In this document: one piece after another, positions 54,674 through 63,127 of the stretch
Layout of the letters: every line of letters begins with the position of its first letter
Numbering within the stretch: the first letter of the stretch is position 1
Assembly: GCA_025062045.1 (NCBI GenBank)
Contig: JANXAF010000001.1
Coordinates: forward strand, 267,256-331,255
From: Thermodesulfobacteriota bacterium
Lineage (GTDB): Bacteria > Desulfobacterota > Syntrophorhabdia > Syntrophorhabdales > JANXAF01
DNA length: 64,000 nucleotides
Reading direction: 5' to 3'
The notes under the pieces: model-generated
Told to the model about the DNA's origin: nothing
Database searches by the model: none
What the model saw: the letters and a program-made list of their open reading frames with translations, nothing else
Position numbers and translations under genes: made by a program

Positions 54674-55444
54674 CTATAAGGCCTTTGCTTCTTCTTTTAA
54701 GAGAGCCACAAGCTTTGTGACCTTTTCTTTCGGTGTTTTACCCTCGATGATTTTCACCGCTGGCCTTTTAGGTGGAGGTTCGTATCCTAAAATTACAGTC
54801 CTTGGGGAAGCAGAAATAAGGGATGTGGGCTCTATCGATGGAATCTGGGCCCTCATAGCCTTCATGACACCCGTTATGGCGGGCACTCTCGGCTCGTTTA
54901 TCCCTTTCCTTAAAGAGAAGACTGCGGGTAACTCAACCTTATAGCTTAAAAGCTCACCATCGATCTCCGAATCAACAGTCACGGTCTTTTCGTCTTCGAA
55001 TTCCATTTTCACAACCGAACCGACGTAAGGGACATCTAAACTTTCCGCAACTAGAACTCCCATTATCCCATTTTCGTCATCCATTGCCCTCTCTCCACAG
55101 AGAATCATGTCGAACCCCTCATTTTTCGCGAAGGTAGCAAGTATCTTTGCCGTATAACCTGGGTCTCCGATTCCGTATGTTTGCGCCTCTATGAGTATCC
55201 CTCTATCACCACCCATAGCTATGGCGGTTCTAAGCACTTCTTGAGCCTTTTTTGGCCCGTAACTTACGGCAACTATCTCGCAACTCTGCCATTTTTCCTT
55301 TATTCTTATGGCCTCTTCGATGGCAAACTCATCAAAGAAATTAAGACTGAATCGTTCTTCATAGTCTATTGATTTGCCATCATCCTTTATACTGAGCTTC
55401 GCTTCCGAGTCTAGGATCTGTTTAACAAAAACGAGCACCTTCAA
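54674..55444 (-). CDS. fixA: electron transfer flavoprotein beta subunit FixA
   Basis: EtfB/FixA holds the bifurcating FAD that oxidises NADH in FixABCX. The 256-residue protein has MKVLVFVKQILDSEAKL, the ETF-beta signature region EAESLDVPYVGSVVKMEFE-like (VAESLDVPYVGSVVKME) and IEPTSLISASP. It starts 13 bases after the acyl-CoA dehydrogenase gene. Confidence 0.93.
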   Translation of the reverse strand: MKVLVFVKQILDSEAKLSIKDDGKSIDYEERFSLNFFDEFAIEEAIRIKEKWQSCEIVAVSYGPKKAQEVLRTAIAMGGDRGILIEAQTYGIGDPGYTAKILATFAKNEGFDMILCGERAMDDENGIMGVLVAESLDVPYVGSVVKMEFEDEKTVTVDSEIDGELLSYKVELPAVFSLRKGINEPRVPAITGVMKAMRAQIPSIEPTSLISASPRTVILGYEPPPKRPAVKIIEGKTPKEKVTKLVALLKEEAKAL

Positions 55445-55457
55445 TTTTCTCCTCCGG

Positions 55458-56606
55458 TTATAGCTTCCCGATTATACTCCTTCCTATAAAATCCTTCAAC
55501 ACCTCGTGTGTACCCCCGCCGTATAGCAAAAATCTCGCATCCCTAAAGTACCTTTGCGGATTATATTCCCGCGCAAACGCGTTTGCCCCAAAAATCCGTG
55601 TCACTTCGTCGACAACCTTTAGACAAACCTCGGTCGCGAACATTTTTGCCTCAGCCGCAATTATCCTCGCATCCATCTTATTCTCCAATAACCATGCTCC
55701 GTAATAGACTAGAAGCCTTGCCGCATTCATAAGGGCGTCCATTTCGGCAAATTTTTCTCTTATGAGCTGATAGTTACCTATGGGCTGACCGAAGGCAACC
55801 CTCTTTCTTGCGTATTCGAGCCCTTCCTCATAGGCGGCACGTGCCAAGCCTAGTGCCATCGCACCTGTCATAAGCCTTACCTCTTCAAGTATCTCCCCTA
55901 TGTATTGCATACCCTTTCCAAGTTCCTCACCTAAAAAATTCTCGTCTGGCACCCATACATCATCGAAGATCAGTTCACCGGTTACTGTTCCTCGACAACC
56001 GAGTTTATCTATTATCTGGCCTGCAGAAAAACCGGGCATCCCTTTTTCAACTAGAAAGAAGTTGAGCCCTTTCACACCAAGAGACGGGTCGACAGTTGCC
56101 AAAACCGTGCAGAAATCGCAGATCGGCCCGTTGGTTATCCACATCTTCGTTCCCTTGATTCTCCAGCCATTTCCATCCTTTATAGCCCTTGTTCTCGTTG
56201 CGGCAAGATCGGACCCGGAATGGTCCTCAGTGAAACATATGGTGGCTATCTTTTCACCCCTCATTGCCGGATAGAGGCATCTCTGCTTTACGGCCTCACT
56301 CCCGAACCTATAAATAAAGTAGGTTCCCATAAGAATGTTCATTATGACACTCTGGGCAAATCCCACAGATCCTCTCGTTATCTCTTCGTAAAATATCATG
56401 CACATGATTTTATCCGCGTTCATCCCCCCTATTTCTTCTGGATAACGAAGTCCAAGGTATCCTAGCTTCGCAAACTCTCTCCAAAGATCCCAAGGAAACT
56501 CATCTTTTTCGTCTATCTCCTTTGCCTTTGGAACTATCATTCTATCTACTGTTTCTTTTATCGTTTTTCTAAAAAATTCCTGCGCTTCTGTGAGCCTGAA
56601 GTCCAT
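55458..56606 (-). CDS. acyl-CoA dehydrogenase
   Basis: The 382-residue FAD enzyme has the standard family layout: CFTEDHSGSDLAATRTRAIKD (flavin-binding), MWITNGPICDF, RVAFGQPIGNYQLI and RDARFLLYGGGTHEV. The canonical catalytic Glu of the YEGT motif is Gly here (YGGGT). The alternative helix-G base of the QER type is also displaced, since the corresponding site reads LEEVR. The catalytic base is therefore not assigned. As first gene of the fixABCX operon it is a likely electron donor or partner of the complex. The substrate is unknown; a cyclic or aromatic-derived acyl-CoA would fit the neighbouring Bam-like genes. Confidence 0.88.
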   Translation of the reverse strand: MDFRLTEAQEFFRKTIKETVDRMIVPKAKEIDEKDEFPWDLWREFAKLGYLGLRYPEEIGGMNADKIMCMIFYEEITRGSVGFAQSVIMNILMGTYFIYRFGSEAVKQRCLYPAMRGEKIATICFTEDHSGSDLAATRTRAIKDGNGWRIKGTKMWITNGPICDFCTVLATVDPSLGVKGLNFFLVEKGMPGFSAGQIIDKLGCRGTVTGELIFDDVWVPDENFLGEELGKGMQYIGEILEEVRLMTGAMALGLARAAYEEGLEYARKRVAFGQPIGNYQLIREKFAEMDALMNAARLLVYYGAWLLENKMDARIIAAEAKMFATEVCLKVVDEVTRIFGANAFAREYNPQRYFRDARFLLYGGGTHEVLKDFIGRSIIGKL

Positions 56607-56630
56607 ATTTTCACACCCCTTTTTTTGACT

Positions 56631-56665
56631 TTGTATACAATATTTTAAGGGGTTCTATTTGTCAA
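56631..56665 (-). promoter_or_regulatory. promoter and palindromic operator of the acd-fixABCX operon
   Basis: Minus-strand TTGACA (56660-56665), 17-base spacer, TATTGT (56637-56642). The perfect palindrome TTGTATACAA (56631-56640) overlaps the -10 box and the start site, a classic repressor position, and is identical to the one at 13544-13553 before dctP. Confidence 0.65.
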
Positions 56666-56684
56666 GAAAAAGATCTCCTGCTTT

Positions 56685-58202
56685 TTAAGCTTCGAGAAAG
56701 GGGTATATCTTTTTTGCTCTTGTTGGATGCTTCAGTTTCTTTAGAGCTTTTGCTTCGATCTGTCTTATCCTCTCCCTTGTCACTTCGAAAATCTGTCCAA
56801 CTTCCTCAAGTGTGTAATGCTGTTTCTCCCCTATTCCAAACCTCATTCTTATAACCTTTTCCTCCCGCGGACTCAAGGTTGCAAGAATTTTTTCTATTTG
56901 CTCTCTCAAATCGTTCAATATTGCGTAGTCCTGCGGCGATGGGGTTTTTTTGTCCTCTATGAAGTCGCTTAAATGGCTATCCTCCTCATCGTTAATCGGA
57001 GTTTCTAAGGAAATCGGTTCTTTTGTTATCCGAAGAACCTTTCTCACTTTGTCCGGAGGAAGACCGATACGGGATGCTATCTCTTCTGGACTCGGTTCAC
57101 GCCCATTTTCTTGGACTAGTTCTCTCGAAATCTTTATAATTTTATTTATCGTTTCAATCATGTGAACCGGAATCCTTATTGTCCTTGCTTGATCAGCGAT
57201 CGCTCTCGTGATTGCCTGTCTGACCCACCATGTCGCATAGGTACTGAACTTATAGCCCCTTTTGTACTCGAATCCTTCCACTGCCTTCATAAGGCCTAAA
57301 TTCCCTTCTTGAACGAGATCCAGAAATGAGAGGCCTCTGTTAAGGTACCTCTTAGCTATGCTCACAACGAGTCTCAGGTTCGCTTTCACAAGAACGTTTT
57401 TGGCCTCGGTATACCTTCTTTCCGCATCCACAATCCGGGACACGTATTTTTTAAGTTTTTTTGAAGAAATTCCTGCCTCCTTTTCTATATGTTTGAGAGC
57501 TCTTTTTAGCTCTTTCTTCCTTTCCTCATCCGCACTCCCCATCTCCCTTTCTATATCTTCCACTTTCGCAAGAAGGCTCTTCATCTCTTTTATTATCGAT
57601 TCCGTTATCTTTTTGCCAAGACTCAACTCTTTTATTATGTTTTCAATCTCCTTTAGGTGTTCTTTCTTTTCTTTTTTGTCTTTCGCTCTATCTAGCCTTT
57701 CTTTTGCCTTTTTCAATTTCTCTAAAAGGTTTATGACCCTTTCCGCTTCATCTTCAATTTCGCCTTCCTCCTCGAAAGAATCGAATGTGATCTCCCGTAA
57801 GATCGAACTCGTCCTTTTGAGCTTAGGCAGAATGTCGAGTAACTCCTTTACAGTTCCTGGGTACGAGATTAGCACCTTATTCATCTCCCTCTTTGCCTCT
57901 TCAATTTCTTTTGCTACTTTTAATTCCTCTTCCCTCGTCAAAAGTTTTAGATTTCCCATTTCACGGATGTAATGTCTTACAGGATTCGTGATGTCGTCCT
58001 CGTATCCACTTCCAATAGCATCATCCAAAAGTCCTTCAAACCCATCTTCCACAAAAGAATCGAAGGGTGCCTCATCGAGATCGAAACTCTCTATCTCTTC
58101 AAAGATACCTCCTTGTTCTTCGGTTTTACTCAATAAATTTAGAACCTCGCCATCTTCGTGCGAGTCCTCGTAGGGAAAGTAAACCCTAAGGTCCTCGTCC
58201 AT
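56685..58202 (-). CDS. rpoD: RNA polymerase primary sigma factor RpoD
   Basis: The 505-residue sigma70 has region 1.2 ([21 protein letters not shown]), a long charged non-conserved region (~130-275), region 2 with [20 protein letters not shown] and [17 protein letters not shown], region 3 ([12 protein letters not shown]) and region 4.2 [20 protein letters not shown] (C-terminal helix-turn-helix). The short N terminus suggests a reduced region 1.1. Last gene of the rpsU operon. Confidence 0.96.
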   Translation of the reverse strand: MDEDLRVYFPYEDSHEDGEVLNLLSKTEEQGGIFEEIESFDLDEAPFDSFVEDGFEGLLDDAIGSGYEDDITNPVRHYIREMGNLKLLTREEELKVAKEIEEAKREMNKVLISYPGTVKELLDILPKLKRTSSILREITFDSFEEEGEIEDEAERVINLLEKLKKAKERLDRAKDKKEKKEHLKEIENIIKELSLGKKITESIIKEMKSLLAKVEDIEREMGSADEERKKELKRALKHIEKEAGISSKKLKKYVSRIVDAERRYTEAKNVLVKANLRLVVSIAKRYLNRGLSFLDLVQEGNLGLMKAVEGFEYKRGYKFSTYATWWVRQAITRAIADQARTIRIPVHMIETINKIIKISRELVQENGREPSPEEIASRIGLPPDKVRKVLRITKEPISLETPINDEEDSHLSDFIEDKKTPSPQDYAILNDLREQIEKILATLSPREEKVIRMRFGIGEKQHYTLEEVGQIFEVTRERIRQIEAKALKKLKHPTRAKKIYPFLEA

Positions 58203-58223
58203 TTTAACCCCCCTTTAATTTAA

Positions 58224-59915
58224 CTACTTGAAGGTTGTTAAAACCTTCTTCTTTTCCGCAAGAATCTCAAAGATCCTCTTTTCATCCTTTTCTTTTTCTG
58301 CCAATTTCAGCTCTTCCGTGAGAGATCTTAACTTCTCTTTAGCACTTTTTTGCTTTATGTATTTCACATAATCCTCAATTAATTTCCTTTTGGCATCGCT
58401 TTCGAGCTTTTGCGTTTCAAAGACACCGGAAATTATGGAGATACGCAGATCCTCGTCACCGATCTCACTTAAGTATCTATTGATATGGAAATTTGAACTT
58501 CTAATCCCTATCTCAAAAAATCTCTCTATCAAAGCCTTAACTCCAACGTCAGGAATCCTTTCCACTACCTCCTTGAGGCCTGACGAATACGCAAGATCTG
58601 GATCATTAAGGATTATACCTATGATAGTTTTATTTACAGGCACCAAACCTTTACTCTCATTAGTTTCCGTCTCATCCTTTTTCATCTTCTGCCTAAGCTC
58701 ATCCCAAAAGATGTTTTCGTCTAAGCCCGTAAGTTCAGAAACCCTTCTCACATAGAGCCTCTTTTGCAAATTGTCCTTCATCTGTTCTATATAGGGCATA
58801 ACATCCCTTATGAAAGCCAGTTTTTTTTGGGTCGTCTCCATACCACGAGTTTTTCTTAGATGTTCAAAATAGTACTCAAGGATTGGCAATCTTCTATCTA
58901 GCAAAGATTGTAAAGCTTCCAAATCTCCTTTCCTCACAAGGCTATCGGGATCTTCACCTTCTGGGAGTAACACCATCTCTCCATTCACATTCAAGGATGA
59001 AAAAATGTCCATGGCCCTTAATGCGCTCTTTATCCCAGCATCGTCTGGATCTAACATAAGGGTTATGTTTTCAGTATAATTTTTTAGTCTTCTTATTTGC
59101 TCTTCAGTAATTGCGGTTCCCAAAGAAGCAACAACATTTTTTAGCCCGCATCTAAATAACGATATCACGTCGAAATAACCTTCAACTATTATCGCCAAGT
59201 TCTTTTCAAGGATATACTTTTTTGCCTTGTCTAATCCAAAAAGAACGTTCCTTTTGGAAAAAACAGACGATTCCGGTGAGTTTATGTACTTCGGCAGCCT
59301 ATCATCTATGCTTCTTCCCCCAAAGCCAATCACTTTTCCATTTACGTCAAAAATGGGGATGATGATCCTTCCCCGAAATATATCCTGAATCCCCTTTTCT
59401 GATATTTTAAAGATCCCGGTAGAAAGAAAAACATCTTTTGGGATATTGGAAGTCGAAAGAAATTCATCGATCTCTTTTCCGCTAAAGCCAAGTTTAAACT
59501 CTTCTTGGGTTGCTGGATCTATCCCCCTTTCCTTCAGATAGTTGAGAGCAGTTTCATTATTTTTCAGGCACCTCTGATAAAAGACCAGAAGTTCGGCCAG
59601 CGCATCGTAAACCGAAGATGTTTTCGCTTTCCAGTCCTTAAGGGGTATTCCGTATTCTCTCGCTATGGCTTCAGTAGCATCATGAAAATCGAGGTTCTCC
59701 ACCTTCATCATGAAGTTTATTGCATTTCCACCTGTCTGACATCCAAAACAGTAGAAGAGTTGTTTTTCTGGACTCACTGTAAATGAGGGGGTCTTCTCCT
59801 TGTGAAAGGGGCATAGTCCAACAAAATTGCGGCCAGATCTTTTAAGCTTTACGTACTTAGATACGATGTCGACTATGTCTATCTTTTCTAAAAGCTCAGC
59901 GATCCCGTACTTCAT
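58224..59915 (-). CDS. dnaG: DNA primase
   Basis: DnaG makes RNA primers for replication. The 563-residue protein has the N-terminal zinc ribbon (CPFHKEKTPSF...CFGC, residues ~36-61), FGGRSIDDRLPKYINSPES, the TOPRIM motifs VEGYFDVISL and DPDDAG, and a C-terminal helicase-binding-like region. The ATG overlaps the mutS2 stop by 4 bases. Confidence 0.95.
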   Translation of the reverse strand: MKYGIAELLEKIDIVDIVSKYVKLKRSGRNFVGLCPFHKEKTPSFTVSPEKQLFYCFGCQTGGNAINFMMKVENLDFHDATEAIAREYGIPLKDWKAKTSSVYDALAELLVFYQRCLKNNETALNYLKERGIDPATQEEFKLGFSGKEIDEFLSTSNIPKDVFLSTGIFKISEKGIQDIFRGRIIIPIFDVNGKVIGFGGRSIDDRLPKYINSPESSVFSKRNVLFGLDKAKKYILEKNLAIIVEGYFDVISLFRCGLKNVVASLGTAITEEQIRRLKNYTENITLMLDPDDAGIKSALRAMDIFSSLNVNGEMVLLPEGEDPDSLVRKGDLEALQSLLDRRLPILEYYFEHLRKTRGMETTQKKLAFIRDVMPYIEQMKDNLQKRLYVRRVSELTGLDENIFWDELRQKMKKDETETNESKGLVPVNKTIIGIILNDPDLAYSSGLKEVVERIPDVGVKALIERFFEIGIRSSNFHINRYLSEIGDEDLRISIISGVFETQKLESDAKRKLIEDYVKYIKQKSAKEKLRSLTEELKLAEKEKDEKRIFEILAEKKKVLTTFK

Positions 59916-62212
59916 TTGAGATTTACGACCGTCACACCGGGATTTTTGTCGTCAGGTTTAAAATCCATTACATATTTCGATGTTGACAGATATTCCCTGA
60001 CCTTTGACATGAGCTTTCCTGTCCCTATTCCGTGAAGAATTTTTACCCTTGTTACCCCGTTTAGAATAGCCCGGTCCATAAATCGCTCGAGGGATTCTAT
60101 GGCATCTTCAACTGTCATACCTCTAAGATTGAGATTCCACTCGTTTAAATTCTCATTAACTACTCTTATTTCCGGTCCGCCCTCTTTTATGACTTCCTCT
60201 CTCCCATCTAGCTTTATTAAGTTTTTTCTATCAATCTTCGTCCTCACATTCCCAATTACTATCTCATAAAGGTCATCATCCAAGATTCTAGATACGTAAC
60301 CTTGGCTTCCTATGTTTTTAATCCTTACCAGGTCTCCGACTTTTATATCTTCAAGCAGTTCTTTCTCTTCCCTCTCAACCTTTAACGTTCCTTTTATCGC
60401 TTTTAATAAAGTCGCAGCCCGCTTAATGGAAGCCCTTTCCTTTTTTGATATCTCTTCCTCTACCTCTTTGATTTTGGTCTCTAATTCTTCTATTTTTGAT
60501 CTAAATCTCTCCTCTATCTTCTTTAAGATCTCTTTTTTTCTTTCGCTTACGGATTCGAGCTTTCTTTTGAGGGCTGCCTTTGTCGCGGCAATTTCCTCTT
60601 TTTCCTTTTCAAGAGTTTCTTTTTCTTTTTTTAAAGATTCTATAAGATCTGTGAGTATGTATTCTTGCTTACCCAGATACTCAACGCTCCTTTGTACGAT
60701 CTTTTCCGGAAGACCAACAAATCTCGCCACATCTAAAGCACAGCTTGTACCCGAGATTCCATATATGAGCCTGTATAAGGGCACCATTCTTTCCGTATCG
60801 TAGGCGCATGCTACATTTTCGGCAAATTCTTTTGTAAAACCATAGCCTTTGAGGTGGGCAAGGTGTGTGGTTACAACTATCTTACAGCCCTTCTCCACAA
60901 AGGCATCGATTACCGCCATAGAGAGAGCAGAGGCCTCCTGGGGGTCTGTTCCTCCTCCTATCTCGTCGACGAGAATAAGTTCACCACCTTCTGCGTTCTG
61001 GTAAATATCTCTTAAACCTATTACGTGGGACGTGAAGCTACTTAGGTCTTTGGATAGGTCTTGCTCGTCCCCAATCAGGGCGTATATTTTCTTAAAAAGA
61101 GGGATTCTAGCCTTATAAGATGCTGGCACGAACATACCAGAATACGCCATAAGAAGAAGAAGTCCGATTGTCTTTAAAGCGACAGTTTTTCCTCCTGCAT
61201 TGGGACCACTGATTATGAGGACGCTTTTATCTTTTTTGAAGATTATGTCTATAGGCACGACATTATCACCCTTGTAACTCCGTAAAATGGGGTTTACCGC
61301 ATCTTTTACGTAGAGATCTCCAGATTCTACGACCTCTGGTCTGACACAGCTAAAGTCAATGGCAAAGGAAGCCAAAGACGAAAAAAAGTCAAGTTCCTTT
61401 ATAAGCTCAATGTTTCTTTTAATAATCAATATCTGGTCATTCACCTGAGATGTAAGCTCTTTAAGTATCCTTTCCTCTTCCTCCCTCTCCATCTTTTCAA
61501 GCACGTTTATCTCGTTATTGAGCCCCACACATTCGATAGGTTCCACAAATGAAGTCTTAAGCGTATGAGAGTAATCGTGGACGATCCCCTCGACGGCCTG
61601 ATTGAAGTTGGGTTTCATGGGGATTACGTACCTTCCGTTTCTGATTGTAATGTAATTATCCTGAAGGAAGTTTCTGAACCTATCACTCTCTATTAGCTTT
61701 TCCATATACCTTTTTATCTTTGACCTTTTCACCTGGAGCTCTTTTCTTATCTCCAATAACTCGAAAGACGCGTTGTCCTCCACGTACCCTTCCTTATTTA
61801 TAATTTTTGCGATCCTTTTCTTTAGTTCCGGAAGCGGATCGAGACCCTCTAAAACCCGCGTTAAGTATCTACCCCTTTTGGGAAGCTTCCTCAAAAAGAC
61901 GGCGAGGTCATGAACTGACTGTAGAAAAGACTCGAGTAAAAGAAACTCTTTAGCTTCCAAAAAAGTGTTCCCGATCGAAACCCTCTTTACAATTTCCCTT
62001 ATGTCTGGGATTCCAAAAAGGGGAAGCTTGCCGTATCTACTGATAACTTCTAGAACTTCTCCTACGACTTCGTGTCTTTCTTTTATAATCGCTATGTCGT
62101 AGGTCGGTCTCAATTCCAGTATGGTTGGAGGTGCGTACTCGGTCTGGGCATATGATTTTAAAAGATGGAGGATCTTTAAGTAATCAAGGTAGTGTAATGT
62201 ATTGTCTGGCAT
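59912..62212 (-). CDS. mutS2: endonuclease MutS2
   Basis: MutS2 is a MutS-like ATPase without the mismatch domain, acting on recombination intermediates and stalled ribosomes in different species. The 766-residue protein has Walker A GPNAGGKTVALKT near residue 340, LVDEIGGGTDPQEASALS, a coiled coil (~515-600) and a C-terminal Smr nuclease domain with LNLRGMTVEDAIESL and LHGIGTGKLM. It is inserted between yqeY and dnaG in the macromolecular synthesis operon. Confidence 0.93.
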   Translation of the reverse strand: MPDNTLHYLDYLKILHLLKSYAQTEYAPPTILELRPTYDIAIIKERHEVVGEVLEVISRYGKLPLFGIPDIREIVKRVSIGNTFLEAKEFLLLESFLQSVHDLAVFLRKLPKRGRYLTRVLEGLDPLPELKKRIAKIINKEGYVEDNASFELLEIRKELQVKRSKIKRYMEKLIESDRFRNFLQDNYITIRNGRYVIPMKPNFNQAVEGIVHDYSHTLKTSFVEPIECVGLNNEINVLEKMEREEEERILKELTSQVNDQILIIKRNIELIKELDFFSSLASFAIDFSCVRPEVVESGDLYVKDAVNPILRSYKGDNVVPIDIIFKKDKSVLIISGPNAGGKTVALKTIGLLLLMAYSGMFVPASYKARIPLFKKIYALIGDEQDLSKDLSSFTSHVIGLRDIYQNAEGGELILVDEIGGGTDPQEASALSMAVIDAFVEKGCKIVVTTHLAHLKGYGFTKEFAENVACAYDTERMVPLYRLIYGISGTSCALDVARFVGLPEKIVQRSVEYLGKQEYILTDLIESLKKEKETLEKEKEEIAATKAALKRKLESVSERKKEILKKIEERFRSKIEELETKIKEVEEEISKKERASIKRAATLLKAIKGTLKVEREEKELLEDIKVGDLVRIKNIGSQGYVSRILDDDLYEIVIGNVRTKIDRKNLIKLDGREEVIKEGGPEIRVVNENLNEWNLNLRGMTVEDAIESLERFMDRAILNGVTRVKILHGIGTGKLMSKVREYLSTSKYVMDFKPDDKNPGVTVVNLK

Positions 62213-62236
62213 AAGTGCTTCAAAAGCTATCCGTTA

Positions 62237-62683
62237 TCATTGAGATAGCCTCTTGAGCACCATTTCGTTTAGGGTCTTTCCGTCTATTCGTCCAGGATAG
62301 TTTTCCATTATAAGCTTCATAACCTTGCCTAAGTCTTTTTTATCCTTTGCCCCAACATTCCGGATAGTATCTTCCACAATCCTTTCTATCTCATCATGGG
62401 TTAGAGGTGGGGGCAAAAGTTCCTTTAAAATTTCGAGTTCCTTTTCCTCTTTTTTTACCAGATCCTGCCTTTCCCCTTTTTTGAAGCTTTCAATCGACTC
62501 TTCGTGCTGTTTAATTAGGCTCTTTACAATCTGATAGATTTCCCCTTCCGTTAGCTCTTTTCCCTTTTCGATCTCTTTATTTTTGATTTGGGTAAGAAGA
62601 ATCCTATAAACGGAGATCTTTACTTTATCCTGGCTCTTTAGGGCCTGCTTTAGGCCTTCCTCAATTGCCTTTTTTTTCTGCAT
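62237..62683 (-). CDS. yqeY: GatB/YqeY domain protein
   Basis: The 148-residue helical protein matches the YqeY family: YRILLTQIKNKEIEKGKELT, KQHEESIESFKKGERQDL and MKLIMENYPGRIDGKTLNEMV. It resembles the tRNA-binding tail of GatB; the function is unproven. The adjacent rpsU-yqeY pair is widespread. It starts 4 bases after rpsU. Confidence 0.9.
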   Translation of the reverse strand: MQKKKAIEEGLKQALKSQDKVKISVYRILLTQIKNKEIEKGKELTEGEIYQIVKSLIKQHEESIESFKKGERQDLVKKEEKELEILKELLPPPLTHDEIERIVEDTIRNVGAKDKKDLGKVMKLIMENYPGRIDGKTLNEMVLKRLSQ

Positions 62684-62687
62684 TACT

Positions 62688-62897
62688 TTAATACAGGCCC
62701 TTCTCCATTATCTTGCGAAGCTTTTTAAGCGCCCTCTTTTTTGCAGCTAGAATCTTTTTCTTCCTTCTTACACTCGGTTTTTCGTAATGTTCACGTTTTT
62801 TGATTTCTGAGAGTATCCCTGTCTTTTCACACTGTTTTTTAAATCTTTTCAAGGCGCTTTCTAAGGATTCACCTTCCTTTACTATAACAGCGGGCAT
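62688..62897 (-). CDS. rpsU: 30S ribosomal protein S21
   Basis: S21 helps in translation initiation by pairing of mRNA with 16S rRNA. The 69-residue basic protein has [21 protein letters not shown] and [12 protein letters not shown]. The ATG at 62897 is chosen because GGAGGGAGG lies upstream; a longer frame from 62963 crosses the promoter. It heads the rpsU-yqeY-mutS2-dnaG-rpoD operon, a variant of the macromolecular synthesis operon. Confidence 0.94.
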   Translation of the reverse strand: MPAVIVKEGESLESALKRFKKQCEKTGILSEIKKREHYEKPSVRRKKKILAAKKRALKKLRKIMEKGLY

Positions 62898-62934
62898 ACA
62901 TTTCCCTCCCTCCGTTCTAAGTTTAAGTGGTATA

Positions 62935-62963
62935 TTTAAACCTAAAAGAAGAGAGAGTGTCAA
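62935..62963 (-). promoter_or_regulatory. promoter of the rpsU operon
   Basis: Minus-strand TTGACA (62958-62963), 17-base spacer, TTTAAA (62935-62940). The leader is about 30 bases with GGAGGGAGG. Confidence 0.65.
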
Positions 62964-63063
62964 TAAATTGCCAAATGGTAGGCTTTATGAGTTTTATCCT
63001 TAGCGAAAACGCAGAATCCTGTGCGGAAATCCAGAAAACTCTAATTTTTCGGCAAAAGAACTG

Positions 63064-63115
63064 AGACTAAGATAAAAAGATTAGTCTGGACTCGACGAGA
63101 AAAGAAACGTAAAAT
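63064..63115 (+). promoter_or_regulatory. promoter and inverted repeat before the sensor gene
   Basis: AGACTAA (63064-63070) and TTAGTCT (63081-63087) are perfect 7-base inverted arms with a 10-base spacer. The right arm touches a -35-like TGGACT (63087-63092), which is 17 bases from TAAAAT (63110-63115). The ATG lies 12 bases after the -10. A regulator site overlapping the promoter is a fair reading. Confidence 0.45.
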
Positions 63116-63127
63116 TATGACCGAAAC

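Noticed and set aside
57358-57972. Long open frame of 204 codons on the plus strand inside rpoD
   Set aside because: Antisense to a clearly conserved sigma factor; low-complexity Ser/Leu/Phe-rich translation typical of shadow frames.
60312-60803. Open frame of 163 codons opposite mutS2
   Set aside because: Antisense to the coiled-coil region of mutS2; composition is that of a reverse-complement shadow, and no ribosome binding site is present.
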